Below, one piece after another: positions 8,139-15,651 of a stretch of DNA of 64,000 nucleotides. A program made the translations under genes and the position numbers. The notes beneath the pieces were generated by a model. It had not been told where the DNA came from, ran no database searches, and saw only the letters and a list, made by a program, of their open reading frames with translations. The first letter of the stretch is position 1. Every line of letters begins with the position of its first letter. This DNA comes from Pseudomonas fildesensis. GTDB lineage: Bacteria; Pseudomonadota; Gammaproteobacteria; Pseudomonadales; Pseudomonadaceae. Location: positions 151,097 through 215,096 of the forward strand of contig NZ_LFMW01000017.1 of the NCBI RefSeq assembly GCF_001050345.1, given 5' to 3'.

Positions 8139-9290
8139 ATGACTGCCATCCCCACCCCAGCGCCCGTGGTTCCCGGGCGGCTGGAACAAATGTCGACCCG
8201 CATCGCTTTTTTCATCGCCGGTTTCGGCATCGCCGCCTGGGCACCGCTGGTGCCGTACGCCAAAGCCCGCGCGCAACTCAATGAGGGCACGCTTGGCCTG
8301 TTGCTGTTGTGCCTGGGGGTGGGGTCGATCCTCGCCATGCCGGTGGCAGGCGCATTGGCATCACGCTACGGCTGCCGACGGGTGCTGACCGCTGGGACGA
8401 TCATGATCTGCATGGCCTTGCCGATGCTGGCCACGGTCAGTTCGATCCCGTTATTGATCGCCGCGTTATTTCTGTTCGGTGCTGGCCTGGGCACGGTGGA
8501 CTCTACGGTCAACCTGCAAGCCGTAATCGTCGAGCGCGCCAGCGGCAAAACCATGATGTCGGGCTTCCATGGCCTGTTCAGCCTGGGCGGTATTGTCGGC
8601 GCGGCGGGCGTCGCAGGGTTACTGGGACTGGGCTTGTCGCCGCTGCAGGCGACTTTGGTGGTGATCGTGATCATGGCCGTGGCGCTGCTCAAGGCCGGGC
8701 CGCACCTGTTGCCCTACGGCAGTGAAAGCTCGGGCCCGGCGTTCGCGGTGCCGCACGGCGTGGTGCTGTTCATCGGTTGCCTGTGCTTCATTGTATTTCT
8801 GGCTGAGGGCGCTGTGCTCGACTGGAGCGCGGTGTTTCTCAGTGCCGAACGCGGCCTGGACGAAGCCTACGCCGGCCTGGGTTATGCCGCCTTCGCCCTG
8901 ACAATGACCGCCGGGCGCCTGACCGGTGACGCCATCGTGCGTCGCCTGGGCGCCACCCGTGTGATCGTAATCGGCGGCGCACTGGCCACTGCGGGTTTGT
9001 TATTGGCGACGCTGTTCCCGGCGTGGGAAACCGCGCTGCTGGGGTACGCACTGGTGGGCGCCGGTTGCTCGAATATCGTGCCGGTGCTGTATACCGCCGT
9101 CGGCAAGCAGACTGTCATGCCGGAACATATCGCCGTGCCTGCCATCACTACGCTGGGTTATGCCGGCATCCTCGCGGGCCCGGCAATGATCGGCTTTATC
9201 GCCCATGGCAGCAGCCTGAGCACGGCCTTTGTGTTGGTCGCGCTATTGCTGGCGGGTGTGTCCATCAGTGGCAAAATTCTCAAGGTGTAA
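8139..9290 (+). CDS. MFS transporter
   Basis: 383-residue integral membrane protein of the major facilitator superfamily with about 12 hydrophobic segments. The MFS signature between helices 2 and 3 is visible as GALASRYGCRRVL, and a second copy lies in the C-terminal half (GDAIVRRLGATRVI). The length and the N-terminal FIAGFGIAAWAPLVPYAKAR segment resemble the YbjJ/fucose-permease-like group of inner-membrane transporters of unknown substrate. AAGGA sits 6 bases before the ATG. It is divergent to the DapF-like gene, so one compound class may link the two; this is inference. A hairpin at its 3' end separates it from the convergent HrpK-like gene. Confidence 0.85.
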   Translation: MTAIPTPAPVVPGRLEQMSTRIAFFIAGFGIAAWAPLVPYAKARAQLNEGTLGLLLLCLGVGSILAMPVAGALASRYGCRRVLTAGTIMICMALPMLATVSSIPLLIAALFLFGAGLGTVDSTVNLQAVIVERASGKTMMSGFHGLFSLGGIVGAAGVAGLLGLGLSPLQATLVVIVIMAVALLKAGPHLLPYGSESSGPAFAVPHGVVLFIGCLCFIVFLAEGAVLDWSAVFLSAERGLDEAYAGLGYAAFALTMTAGRLTGDAIVRRLGATRVIVIGGALATAGLLLATLFPAWETALLGYALVGAGCSNIVPVLYTAVGKQTVMPEHIAVPAITTLGYAGILAGPAMIGFIAHGSSLSTAFVLVALLLAGVSISGKILKV

Positions 9291-9302
9291 AACCGCCGCA
9301 CC

Positions 9303-9324
9303 AGGCCAGGGCGTCACCTGGCCT
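9303..9324. terminator. Convergent hairpin after the MFS gene
   Basis: A perfect 8-base stem (AGGCCAGG/CCTGGCCT) with a 6-base loop starts 13 bases after the MFS stop and overlaps the stop codon of the convergent gene. There is no strong T run. It is a likely bidirectional transcript end. Confidence 0.5.
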
Positions 9325-10225
9325 TGTGCTCCTTGTCCTGCTTGAGCCAACGTTCAAGACTTTTATTGCTGAGCCAACCCTCTTCGGCACTCCGCCCGAA
9401 CAGGCTGTTGGCGGTCGCCCGCTGGAGCGAACGCAACAAACCAGGACGCTCAATGATATTCCTCGCCGTGTAGACCACGTGTTCGCTGTACTTCTTTTTG
9501 GGTAACCCGGTAGATGTCTCCAGAACCGGCAAGCCTCGCGGGTCGGTTGCGTCTGGATCGGTCGTCACGGCTTTGAGCGCAGCGATTTCCACGTACTGGT
9601 ACTTTTCAAAAAAAACCGTGCGGTCCCGGGTCTTGTCTCTCAGCTGTTCGAACTGATCCTGAAAGGCTTGAACAACCTGGGCGTTACCCTGGCCATGAAA
9701 AGGGTCCTGGCTGAAGGCCGTCGGCGCACTGTTGCTCGTCATGTGCGTCGCAGCCGCGCTCAGGCTGTCACGCGTGATATAGCCGTCGTTGTTCATGATC
9801 GCGTCGTTGAGTCGCGGCCGTTTTAGCACTTCCCTGGCCGCCAGAATCGTACGTTCCATCACGTCACTCTCGCCCCCCTCACCCGCAGCGACCTGTTGCA
9901 AGGCTGACTGCGTCAGTTGCCCGTCCCGCAAGAATGGGTGGAGTACGTCGAACCCTTTCGCCAGGGCCGTCGCCAATTGGCTATCGGTTGAGCTCGCGCC
10001 GGGCGGCACATTGTTCACACGTGTGGCAGGCACGCTCTGCTGGGTAGAGTAGCGCAGCGCAGACAACGCGCTTCGCAGCAGCAAGGGCCGGCGCGGCAGG
10101 GTGCTTTGGGAAGTGTATTGATCATCCGGCAGAGGATGAACAACGGGTGACGGCAAAGTCGGCTGCACCTGCGGCTCAACCATGGCCGTCTGCTGTCCGC
10201 GAGGAATTGCACCATCAATTTTCAT
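9314..10225 (-). CDS. Type III secretion HrpK-domain protein (putative secreted effector or translocator accessory)
   Basis: 303 residues. The N-terminal ~80 residues are low in structure, rich in Pro, Ser, Gln and Arg, as in type III secreted proteins. Two HrpK/HrpF/NolX-like modules follow: LAKGFDVLHPFLRDGQLTQSAL..AAREVLKRPRLNDAIMNNDGYITRDSL, interrupted here only for description, and a more diverged one at the end (YTARNIIERPGLLRSL..EEGWLSNKSL). Each module pairs a helix with an acidic DGxIxxxxL-type loop resembling a degenerate EF hand. GGAGA precedes the ATG by about 7 bases. A hrp box lies 100 bases upstream, so expression probably needs an HrpL/RspL sigma factor encoded elsewhere. No secretion apparatus genes are in the window. 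Function beyond family membership is unknown. Confidence 0.7.
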   Translation of the reverse strand: MKIDGAIPRGQQTAMVEPQVQPTLPSPVVHPLPDDQYTSQSTLPRRPLLLRSALSALRYSTQQSVPATRVNNVPPGASSTDSQLATALAKGFDVLHPFLRDGQLTQSALQQVAAGEGGESDVMERTILAAREVLKRPRLNDAIMNNDGYITRDSLSAAATHMTSNSAPTAFSQDPFHGQGNAQVVQAFQDQFEQLRDKTRDRTVFFEKYQYVEIAALKAVTTDPDATDPRGLPVLETSTGLPKKKYSEHVVYTARNIIERPGLLRSLQRATANSLFGRSAEEGWLSNKSLERWLKQDKEHKAR

Positions 10226-10325
10226 GCGTCATCTCCAACCTTTTCCGGATCCGCGCTTGCCTGGTGACCACTGCCAGTGGTGGTCGAAATCATCAAAAAT
10301 AGATTCCAGCGAAGCAAGCCACCGA

Positions 10326-10353
10326 TCTGTGGTTGGGCGAACGCAATAGTTCC
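10326..10353 (-). promoter_or_regulatory. Candidate hrp box (HrpL-dependent promoter) for the 303-residue HrpK-like gene
   Basis: Minus-strand match GGAACT-N15-CCACAGA to the hrp box consensus GGAAC(C/T)-N15/16-CCACNNA recognised by the ECF sigma factor HrpL. It lies about 100 bases before the ATG at 10225. The sixth base is T rather than the commonest C, exactly as in the second box at 12118-12146. Confidence 0.7.
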
Positions 10354-10408
10354 GGGTGGCGGGGGAATAGCAATGACAGTATGTAAAAGAGTGCACGACG
10401 ACGCCTGG

Positions 10409-10759
10409 TCAGTCGGGTGCGCGGGAATCATCCGCTGGATTGCCTTGCGCCTTTTGCCCGCCGCACAAAGCTCGCAGCCCGACGATCACTGCGGCAAGCG
10501 CGCCGCGAACATGCTTCGACGGCTGGACGCGATCCATAAGGTCATGTCCAGGTTCCAGCATGCCTCGCGCAAAATCGTCGGCCACCGGCGCCTGAAACCG
10601 GCGTCGACCTGCAAAGTCCTTCATACGCTGGATTTCGTCAGCATGGCGTACGTGCGCAGGGTCTTTTTCGTCGGCGAGTTCTGAAGTTCCCGCACCGGCC
10701 AGAGTGCCAACAAGCGGCCGGTATTCCGGCTGGCGAGCGTTAAACGAAGTCGTAGTCAT
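10409..10759 (-). CDS. Small hypothetical protein between the two HrpK-like genes
   Basis: 116 codons with a plausible composition: a polar, charged N-terminal two thirds and a short hydrophobic helix (GALAAVIVGLRALCGG) near the end. A GGGGG stretch lies about 6 bases before the ATG. I recognise no family. It sits in the same direction between the two HrpK-like genes, after a terminator hairpin at 10777-10797 and before the second hrp box. It could therefore be a read-through partner (chaperone or small effector) or a non-coding leftover. Existence is uncertain. Confidence 0.4.
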   Translation of the reverse strand: MTTTSFNARQPEYRPLVGTLAGAGTSELADEKDPAHVRHADEIQRMKDFAGRRRFQAPVADDFARGMLEPGHDLMDRVQPSKHVRGALAAVIVGLRALCGGQKAQGNPADDSRAPD

Positions 10760-10776
10760 AAAGCCCCCAAGGAAAA

Positions 10777-10797
10777 CGCCACGAAGGGTTCGTGGCG
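10777..10797 (-). terminator. Intrinsic terminator after the Pro/Cys repeat gene
   Basis: Perfect 9-base stem CGCCACGAA/TTCGTGGCG with a 3-base loop, followed on the minus strand by TTTTCC. It lies 40 bases past the stop of the 404-residue gene, so the two HrpK-like genes are probably separate transcripts, each with its own hrp box. Confidence 0.7.
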
Positions 10798-10836
10798 ATT
10801 TGCCTGTTCAATGAAACACTCTGCGATACGGGTGGA

Positions 10837-12051
10837 TCAGCGGGACATCTGCCGCAGCGTGTCCTTGTGAATCCAACCGTCTTTGCCCCAGCGATCACCG
10901 CCGTCCATGGTGTCCTTCACCTCGGAGCGCTTGAGGACCTCCTGTGCGATCCAGGCAAGACGGCCATGAACCGGATCGTTGGTAGGCCATTGGGCAAGCC
11001 CGCGCAGCTTATCGAGGCTGATGTAATCCCGATTATCGGGGTCCCTCAATGCGTCGAAATGACGGAGCATCTCAGCGGCCAATTGATTGTCGTCCTGGTA
11101 CTTCATAGGACTTTGGCTGCTGAGGGTCATCTGGATTTTTTGCCGGTCGATCAAGCCATCCAGCGCGCCGGTGGTGCTGTGCCGATCCAGTGCATTCACA
11201 AGCTCCGGACGCTTCATTAACTCACGGGCCAGACGGATATTCTGATCCTGCGATGTGTTACCTGTCAGCGGCTTGTTGGCCATATCCGACAGACCATCTT
11301 TGGTAACGAACCACGGTTGTTTCGGATCTTTAAACGCATCGAAGTTGTTCAGCAGCATGCGCGCCAGATCGTCGTTACTCTTTTGCGAGTACACAGGATC
11401 GGGCCTGTTGCCATAGCAAGGGTCCGGTTTGCACGGTGTAGGGCGCACCGGCGGCTTGCTGTCGCAAGGATCGGGTTTGCAGGGGTCCGGCTTGGGTGGC
11501 TTGCCGTAGCAAGGGTCCGGTTTGCACGGTGTAGGACGTACCGGCGGCTTGCTGTCGCAAGGGTCGGGTTTGCACGGGTCTGGCTTGGGCGGCTTCGGCT
11601 TGCCGTAGCAAGGGTCGGGTTTGCACGGGTCCGGCTTGGGTGGCTTCGGTTTGTTGTAGCAAGGGTCCGGCTTGCACGGGTCTGGCTTGGGCGGCTTCGG
11701 CTTGTTGTAGCAAGGGTCCGGCTTACACGGGTCTGGCTTGGGTGGGCGTCCACCGCACCAGCCCTTCACGTTTTGCTTGATTTTACTGAGGACCCCAGTG
11801 GCCTGGGCGTCCGCAGCTGATGCCTGACGACTATCACCCTGCGACCTTCCATCAGAACGCCCCTGGAGGGCAGGCGCTTGATTGGCAGACAAATTGACAG
11901 GTTTGTTGTCGCTCGAGTTGAAATCGATACGCGTACTTTTTTGCCCATCACCCCGAGAGGTGACAGCTTCCTTTGCCTTGGTCTCGGCCTTGGGAGACGG
12001 CGTACGAGGGGGTGAGTGGTTCACAGGTTTATCGAGGGCAGATACCGACAT
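10837..12051 (-). CDS. HrpK-domain type III protein with Pro/Cys-rich (KPDPC) tandem repeats
   Basis: 404 residues in three parts. Residues 1-100 are polar and disordered (Ser, Gln, Lys, Asp), typical of a type III secretion signal region. Residues 103-214 consist of seven near-identical units built on KPDPCKPDPC or RPTPCKPDPC, linked by YNK, YGK or DSK, giving two Cys per unit. From 225 two HrpK/HrpF/NolX-type modules follow (LNNFDAFKDP..FVTKDGL..LARELMKRPEL; LRHFDALRDP..YISLDKL..AQEVLKRSEV), each with acidic EF-hand-like loops. GGAGATTC precedes the ATG, and a hrp box lies 67 bases upstream. HrpK-family proteins assist effector translocation in plant-associated Pseudomonas. The Pro/Cys block is unusual for the family; it could bind metal, form disulfides outside the cell, or act as a rigid stalk. 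These roles are inference. Confidence 0.75.
   Translation of the reverse strand: MSVSALDKPVNHSPPRTPSPKAETKAKEAVTSRGDGQKSTRIDFNSSDNKPVNLSANQAPALQGRSDGRSQGDSRQASAADAQATGVLSKIKQNVKGWCGGRPPKPDPCKPDPCYNKPKPPKPDPCKPDPCYNKPKPPKPDPCKPDPCYGKPKPPKPDPCKPDPCDSKPPVRPTPCKPDPCYGKPPKPDPCKPDPCDSKPPVRPTPCKPDPCYGNRPDPVYSQKSNDDLARMLLNNFDAFKDPKQPWFVTKDGLSDMANKPLTGNTSQDQNIRLARELMKRPELVNALDRHSTTGALDGLIDRQKIQMTLSSQSPMKYQDDNQLAAEMLRHFDALRDPDNRDYISLDKLRGLAQWPTNDPVHGRLAWIAQEVLKRSEVKDTMDGGDRWGKDGWIHKDTLRQMSR
11410..11745 (-). repeat. Coding tandem repeat encoding seven Pro/Cys units
   Basis: DNA tandem array inside the HrpK-domain gene with units of about 42-51 bases, near-identical at the nucleotide level (a recurring gggtc(c/g)ggtttgcacgg-type core on the plus strand). 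High DNA identity between units implies recent expansion or homogenisation, so unit number is likely to vary between strains. Confidence 0.85.
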
Positions 12052-12117
12052 ATGAATCTCCAGTCCGGCTTTATCACGAGGGTCACCTGACTCAACTGAA
12101 AGAATGCAGGCGACCTT

Positions 12118-12146
12118 TGTGTGGCGAACATGTCCGATTCAGTTCC
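12118..12146 (-). promoter_or_regulatory. Candidate hrp box for the Pro/Cys repeat gene
   Basis: Minus-strand match GGAACT-N16-CCACACA to the HrpL consensus, 67 bases upstream of the ATG at 12051. It pairs with a very similar box at 10326-10353 before the second HrpK-domain gene, which makes chance occurrence unlikely. Confidence 0.75.
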
Positions 12147-12196
12147 TGAAAGCGGCAACCTGTCGCCACCGAACGGTAGGAGATTGGACTGATGCG

Positions 12197-12224
12197 CAAA
12201 AAAAATCGCAGCGTTGCGCTGCGA
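12197..12224 (-). terminator. Intrinsic terminator after the sigma/receptor remnant
   Basis: Perfect TCGCAGC/GCTGCGA stem followed on the minus strand by eight T. It lies 20 bases past the stop of the fused remnant, and probably was the terminator of the lost TonB receptor gene. Confidence 0.8.
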
Positions 12225-12243
12225 CTTCTCCCCTCTACCCCCG

Positions 12244-12498
12244 TCAGAACCTGACACTGGCCTGTACGAAGAAAGTACGCGGCTCGCCCAGGTACAACCC
12301 GGCATTGTTGTCGCTGGAGCGGGTGTAGTGCTGCTGGTCGAAGACGTCTTTCACGCCAACGCCCAGCTTCGGGTTCGACAGGTCGTAGTGGGCCAGGTCT
12401 TCGGCCTGCTGACGGTTTCTCAGGCGGCGCATCCGGGTTCCGATCAACCCTTCGTAGTGCTCGAAAAAGCCTGTTCTGCGGGGCGGTGGCGCAATCAT
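12244..12498 (-). pseudogene. Deletion scar: FecI-type sigma factor start fused in frame to TonB-receptor end
   Basis: 84 codons. The first ~38 residues (GFFEHYEGLIG.., RLRNRQQAEDLAH) look like region 2 of a FecI-type ECF sigma factor. From about residue 38 on (YDLSNPKLGVGVKDVFDQQHY, then RSSDNNAGLYLGEPRTFFVQASVRF) the sequence is the last two beta strands and C-terminal aromatic residue of a TonB-dependent siderophore receptor. The order fecI-fecR-receptor on one strand is the usual layout, so a single deletion removing most of fecI, all of fecR and most of the receptor, with the joint near the HYDL codons, explains it. The frame is intact, so a small protein could be made, but neither function can survive. 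A Fur-like site upstream and a terminator downstream remain. Confidence 0.75.
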
Positions 12499-12525
12499 CG
12501 CGGGGGCACTGGGGAGGCGGGCCGT

Positions 12526-12546
12526 GAATAGTAATATTTCCTATTA
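12526..12546 (-). promoter_or_regulatory. Possible vestigial Fur box before the sigma remnant
   Basis: AT-rich imperfect palindrome (GAATAGTAAT..TTCCTATTA) 28 bases upstream of the remnant ATG, in the place where a Fur operator would control a fecI gene. The match to the 19-base Fur consensus is weak. Confidence 0.35.
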
Positions 12547-12645
12547 AGTGGGGGTCATTGCTTCCCGTCGCCCGGACTGACGGTGAACTTGTGCCCTGCC
12601 CTGTCAGTCAGCTAATTGAACTCGCAAATTAAAGGTGGGCAGCCC

Positions 12646-13440
12646 ATGCAACTCTCGCTGGAGCAACAAGTCGCGCTCGTCACCGGCGCCAGTTCGGGCA
12701 TCGGTGCAGGCGCCGCCAAGGCACTGGCTGACGCCGGGGCGGCCGTGGTGCTCAATTACAATTCCCAGGCGGCACCGGCCGAGGCCCTCGCCGCGCAGAT
12801 CAATGCCAACGGTGGCCGGGCGATTGCCATCGGTGGCGATGTGTCGAAAGAGGCGGATGTGGAACGCCTGTTCGCCCAGACCCTCGACGCCTTCGGCCAC
12901 CTGGACATCCTGGTAGCCAATTCCGGCCTGCAAAAAGACGCCAACCTGGTCGACATGACCCTCGACGACTGGAACACCGTGATCGGCGTCAACCTCACCG
13001 GCCAATTCCTCTGCGCCCGCGCCGCCGTGCGTATTTTCAACCGCCAGGGTGTTCGTGATGGTGTGTCCCGCGCGGCGGGCAAAATCATCCACATGAGCTC
13101 GGTGCACCAACTGATTCCGTGGGCCGGGCACGTGAATTACGCGGCGTCCAAGGGCGGCGTGGAGATGTTGATGCGCACCCTCGCCCAGGAAGTCAGCGAG
13201 CAGCGCATTCGCATCAACGGCATTGCGCCTGGCGCGATTCGCACGGCGATCAACCGTGCGACCACCGAAGGTGACGCGCAGAAACAGCTGTTGAAGTTGA
13301 TTCCTTACGGGCGTGTAGGTGATGTGGAGGACGTGGCGAATGCAGTGGTCTGGCTGGCCAGCGACGCCTCAGACTACGTGGTCGGAAGTACTCTGTTCAT
13401 CGATGGCGGCATGAGCCTTTATCCCCAGGGCTCTTATTAG
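12646..13440 (+). CDS. Short-chain dehydrogenase/reductase, glucose 1-dehydrogenase-like
   Basis: 264-residue classical SDR. The cofactor motif TGASSGIG is at about residues 15-22. NNAG is represented by VANSG, the catalytic Ser is in MSSVHQL, YAASK holds the Tyr-x-x-x-Lys pair, and the C-terminal FIDGGMSLYP is typical of glucose/3-oxoacyl reductase-like SDRs. It probably oxidises or reduces a sugar or polyol with NAD(P). The ATG at 12646 with an upstream AAGGTGGG was preferred over an in-frame TTG at 12616. The GH15 enzyme gene follows within 14 bases, so the two form an operon, presumably in glucoside or trehalose-related sugar handling. Confidence 0.85.
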   Translation: MQLSLEQQVALVTGASSGIGAGAAKALADAGAAVVLNYNSQAAPAEALAAQINANGGRAIAIGGDVSKEADVERLFAQTLDAFGHLDILVANSGLQKDANLVDMTLDDWNTVIGVNLTGQFLCARAAVRIFNRQGVRDGVSRAAGKIIHMSSVHQLIPWAGHVNYAASKGGVEMLMRTLAQEVSEQRIRINGIAPGAIRTAINRATTEGDAQKQLLKLIPYGRVGDVEDVANAVVWLASDASDYVVGSTLFIDGGMSLYPQGSY

Positions 13441-13453
13441 GAGCTTCGTGACA

Positions 13454-15280
13454 ATGGTTGATTTGAAAAACGAGCAACAAAGCGCCATCGATGCACACGG
13501 CATCATCGGCGACATGCGCAGTGCGGCGCTGGTCAACGACAAAGGCAGCATCGACTTTTTCTGCTGGCCGGAATTCGACAGTCCCTCGATTTTTTGCTCG
13601 CTGCTCGACACCCCCGACGCGGGTATTTTCCAACTCGCGCCCGACCTGCCCGACGCCCGCCGCGAGCAGATCTACCTGCCCGACACCAACGTATTGCAAA
13701 CCCGCTGGCTCAGCGATGAGGCCGTGGTGGAAATCACCGACCTGCTGACCATCAGTGAAGAGATCGATGACCTGCCGCTGCTGATCCGCCGCGTGCGCGT
13801 GGTCAGCGGCCAGGCCACGATCCACCTGCGCTGCGCCGTGCGTCATGACTACGCCCGCACGCCGACCCGCGCCACGGGTGACGAAGGCGCGGTCTGTTTC
13901 ACCGCCGCAGGCCAGCCCGGCCTGCGCCTGACCAGCAGCCACTCGATGCAAATCGAAGGCAACGCCGCCATCGCCAGCTTCACGCTGGCCCAGGAAGAAG
14001 GCGCCGAGTTCGTCCTCGGCGGCCAGGATGACCCGCGCGTCGACAGCGGCTGCACCGACCTCGCGCTGGCGCATACGTTGAAGTTCTGGCGTGGCTGGAT
14101 CGCCCAATCGAATTACCGTGGGCGCTGGCGCGAAATGGTCAACCGCTCGGCCCTGGCCCTCAAGCTGTTGACCTCGCGCAAACACGGCGCAATCATCGCC
14201 GCCGCCACCTTCGGCCTGCCGGAAGCACCCGGTGGCGAACGCAACTGGGACTACCGCTACACCTGGATCCGCGACGCCTCGTTTACCGTCTACGCGTTCA
14301 TGCGCCTGGGCTTTATCGAGGAAGCCAACGCCTACATGCGCTGGCTCAAGGGCCGGGTCAGCGATTGCTGCGGCCAGTCGGCCAAGATCAACATCCTCTA
14401 CGGTATCGACGGTCGCCAGGAACTGCCGGAAGCCGAACTCGATCACTTCAGCGGCCACGGTGGCGCCAAGCCGGTGCGCATCGGCAATGAAGCGTTCGAC
14501 CAGATCCAGCTGGATATTTATGGCGAGCTGATGGACGCGGTTTACTTGGTCAACAAGTACGGCGAGGCGATTTCCCACGAGGGCTGGCAACACACCGTGG
14601 ACGTGGCCGACCAGGTCTGCGAAATCTGGAACCAGAAGGATGTAGGCATCTGGGAGATGCGCGGTGAGCAGCATCACTTCCTGCATTCGCGCCTGATGTG
14701 CTGGGTGGCTCTGGACCGTGCGATTCGCCTGGCGTCCAAGCGCTCGTTGCCGGCACCGTTCGCCCGTTGGGACCAGACACGCCAAGCCATCTATGCCGAC
14801 ATCTGGAGCAACTTCTGGAACGAAGAGCGCGGGCATTTTGTGCAGCATATCGGCAGCACGGCGCTGGACGGTTCGATGCTGTTGATGCCCTTGGTGCGCT
14901 TCGTCGCGGCCACTGATCCGCGCTGGCTCTCCACACTGGAAGCCATCCAGAAAAGCCTGGTGCGCGACGGCATGGTCTACCGCTACCGCAACGACGACAG
15001 CCAGATCGACGGCCTGCAAGGCACCGAAGGCGCGTTTGCCGCCTGTTCGTTCTGGTACGTCGAATGCCTGGCTCGCGCCGGCCAAGTCGAAAAAGCGCAT
15101 TTGGAGTTCGAACAATTGCTGCGGTATGCCAACCCGCTGGGGTTGTACGCCGAAGAGTTCGACAGCCAAGCGCGGCATTTAGGCAATACGCCACAAGCGT
15201 TGAGCCATTTGGCGTTGATCAGTGCCGCGACATTTTTGGACCGTAAGTTGAGTGGGGAGAAGACGGTTTGGCAGCCGTGA
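13454..15280 (+). CDS. Glycoside hydrolase family 15 protein (glucoamylase/trehalase-like)
   Basis: 608 residues, cytoplasmic (no signal peptide). The N-terminal beta-sandwich region begins with a conserved IGDMRSAALV..GSIDFFCWPEFDSPSIF stretch. The (alpha/alpha)6 barrel follows, with NWDYRYTWIRDASF at about residue 265-278 and a later QGTEGAFAACSFWYVECL segment with a catalytic Glu. GH15 enzymes release glucose from alpha-glucans; bacterial members of this layout include trehalases. Either the ATG at 13454 (AGGAG 10 bases upstream) or a GTG at 13448 may start it. It is co-transcribed with the preceding SDR, whose product could act on the released sugar (inference). Confidence 0.85.
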   Translation: MVDLKNEQQSAIDAHGIIGDMRSAALVNDKGSIDFFCWPEFDSPSIFCSLLDTPDAGIFQLAPDLPDARREQIYLPDTNVLQTRWLSDEAVVEITDLLTISEEIDDLPLLIRRVRVVSGQATIHLRCAVRHDYARTPTRATGDEGAVCFTAAGQPGLRLTSSHSMQIEGNAAIASFTLAQEEGAEFVLGGQDDPRVDSGCTDLALAHTLKFWRGWIAQSNYRGRWREMVNRSALALKLLTSRKHGAIIAAATFGLPEAPGGERNWDYRYTWIRDASFTVYAFMRLGFIEEANAYMRWLKGRVSDCCGQSAKINILYGIDGRQELPEAELDHFSGHGGAKPVRIGNEAFDQIQLDIYGELMDAVYLVNKYGEAISHEGWQHTVDVADQVCEIWNQKDVGIWEMRGEQHHFLHSRLMCWVALDRAIRLASKRSLPAPFARWDQTRQAIYADIWSNFWNEERGHFVQHIGSTALDGSMLLMPLVRFVAATDPRWLSTLEAIQKSLVRDGMVYRYRNDDSQIDGLQGTEGAFAACSFWYVECLARAGQVEKAHLEFEQLLRYANPLGLYAEEFDSQARHLGNTPQALSHLALISAATFLDRKLSGEKTVWQP

Positions 15281-15428
15281 ATCAGTATTTTTTATCGCTC
15301 AAATGAAACTCTCTGTGGTGAGGGAGCAAGCTCTTATCAAACTTAAAATAACTTACTGATTTTAAAGGGTTAAAAATTCACCCTAAAGTCTTGAGTCTTG
15401 CATAAACACTTTCAGGCGACCGCATTCT

Positions 15429-15563
15429 TGTGGCGAGCGGGCTTGTCCCGCGTTGGGCTGCGCAGCAGCCCCAAAACCAGGCGCAGAGGAGTGCCCGATA
15501 CACCGCATTCGTCTTCATCAGGGGCGCTTCGCACCCCAACGCGGGACAAGCCCGCTCGCCACA
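15429..15563. repeat. REP-type inverted repeat pair (tgtggcgagcgggc family)
   Basis: Two oppositely oriented REP-like units, beginning TGTGGCGAGCGGGCTTGTCC and ending in its complement, with a GCTGCGCAGCAGCC hairpin between. A further half unit lies at 15606-15626. It occupies most of the 371-base space (15281-15651) between the convergent GH15 and receptor genes. I see no gene there. Confidence 0.75.
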
Positions 15564-15651
15564 GAGGTCCCAGTTTGTTGCGCGACAGCGCGGCGTCGAA
15601 GACGGGGTGGGGCCTCCCTCGCCACAGAACCTAGCTCGCGTTCGTCATGGC

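Noticed and set aside
10222..10431. 69-codon frame whose stop overlaps the start of the 303-residue gene
   Set aside because: The hrp box at 10326-10353 lies inside it, so the promoter of the next gene would be in mid-gene; it has no family or clear ribosome site. The ATGA overlap is noted but not enough.
11317..11820. 167-codon plus-strand frame of alternating repeats
   Set aside because: It is the antisense of the Pro/Cys repeat array; its repetitive look follows from that.
13397..15178. 593-codon open frame on the minus strand
   Set aside because: It lies opposite the GH15 gene, is a high-GC antisense shadow, and has no recognisable domain or ribosome site.
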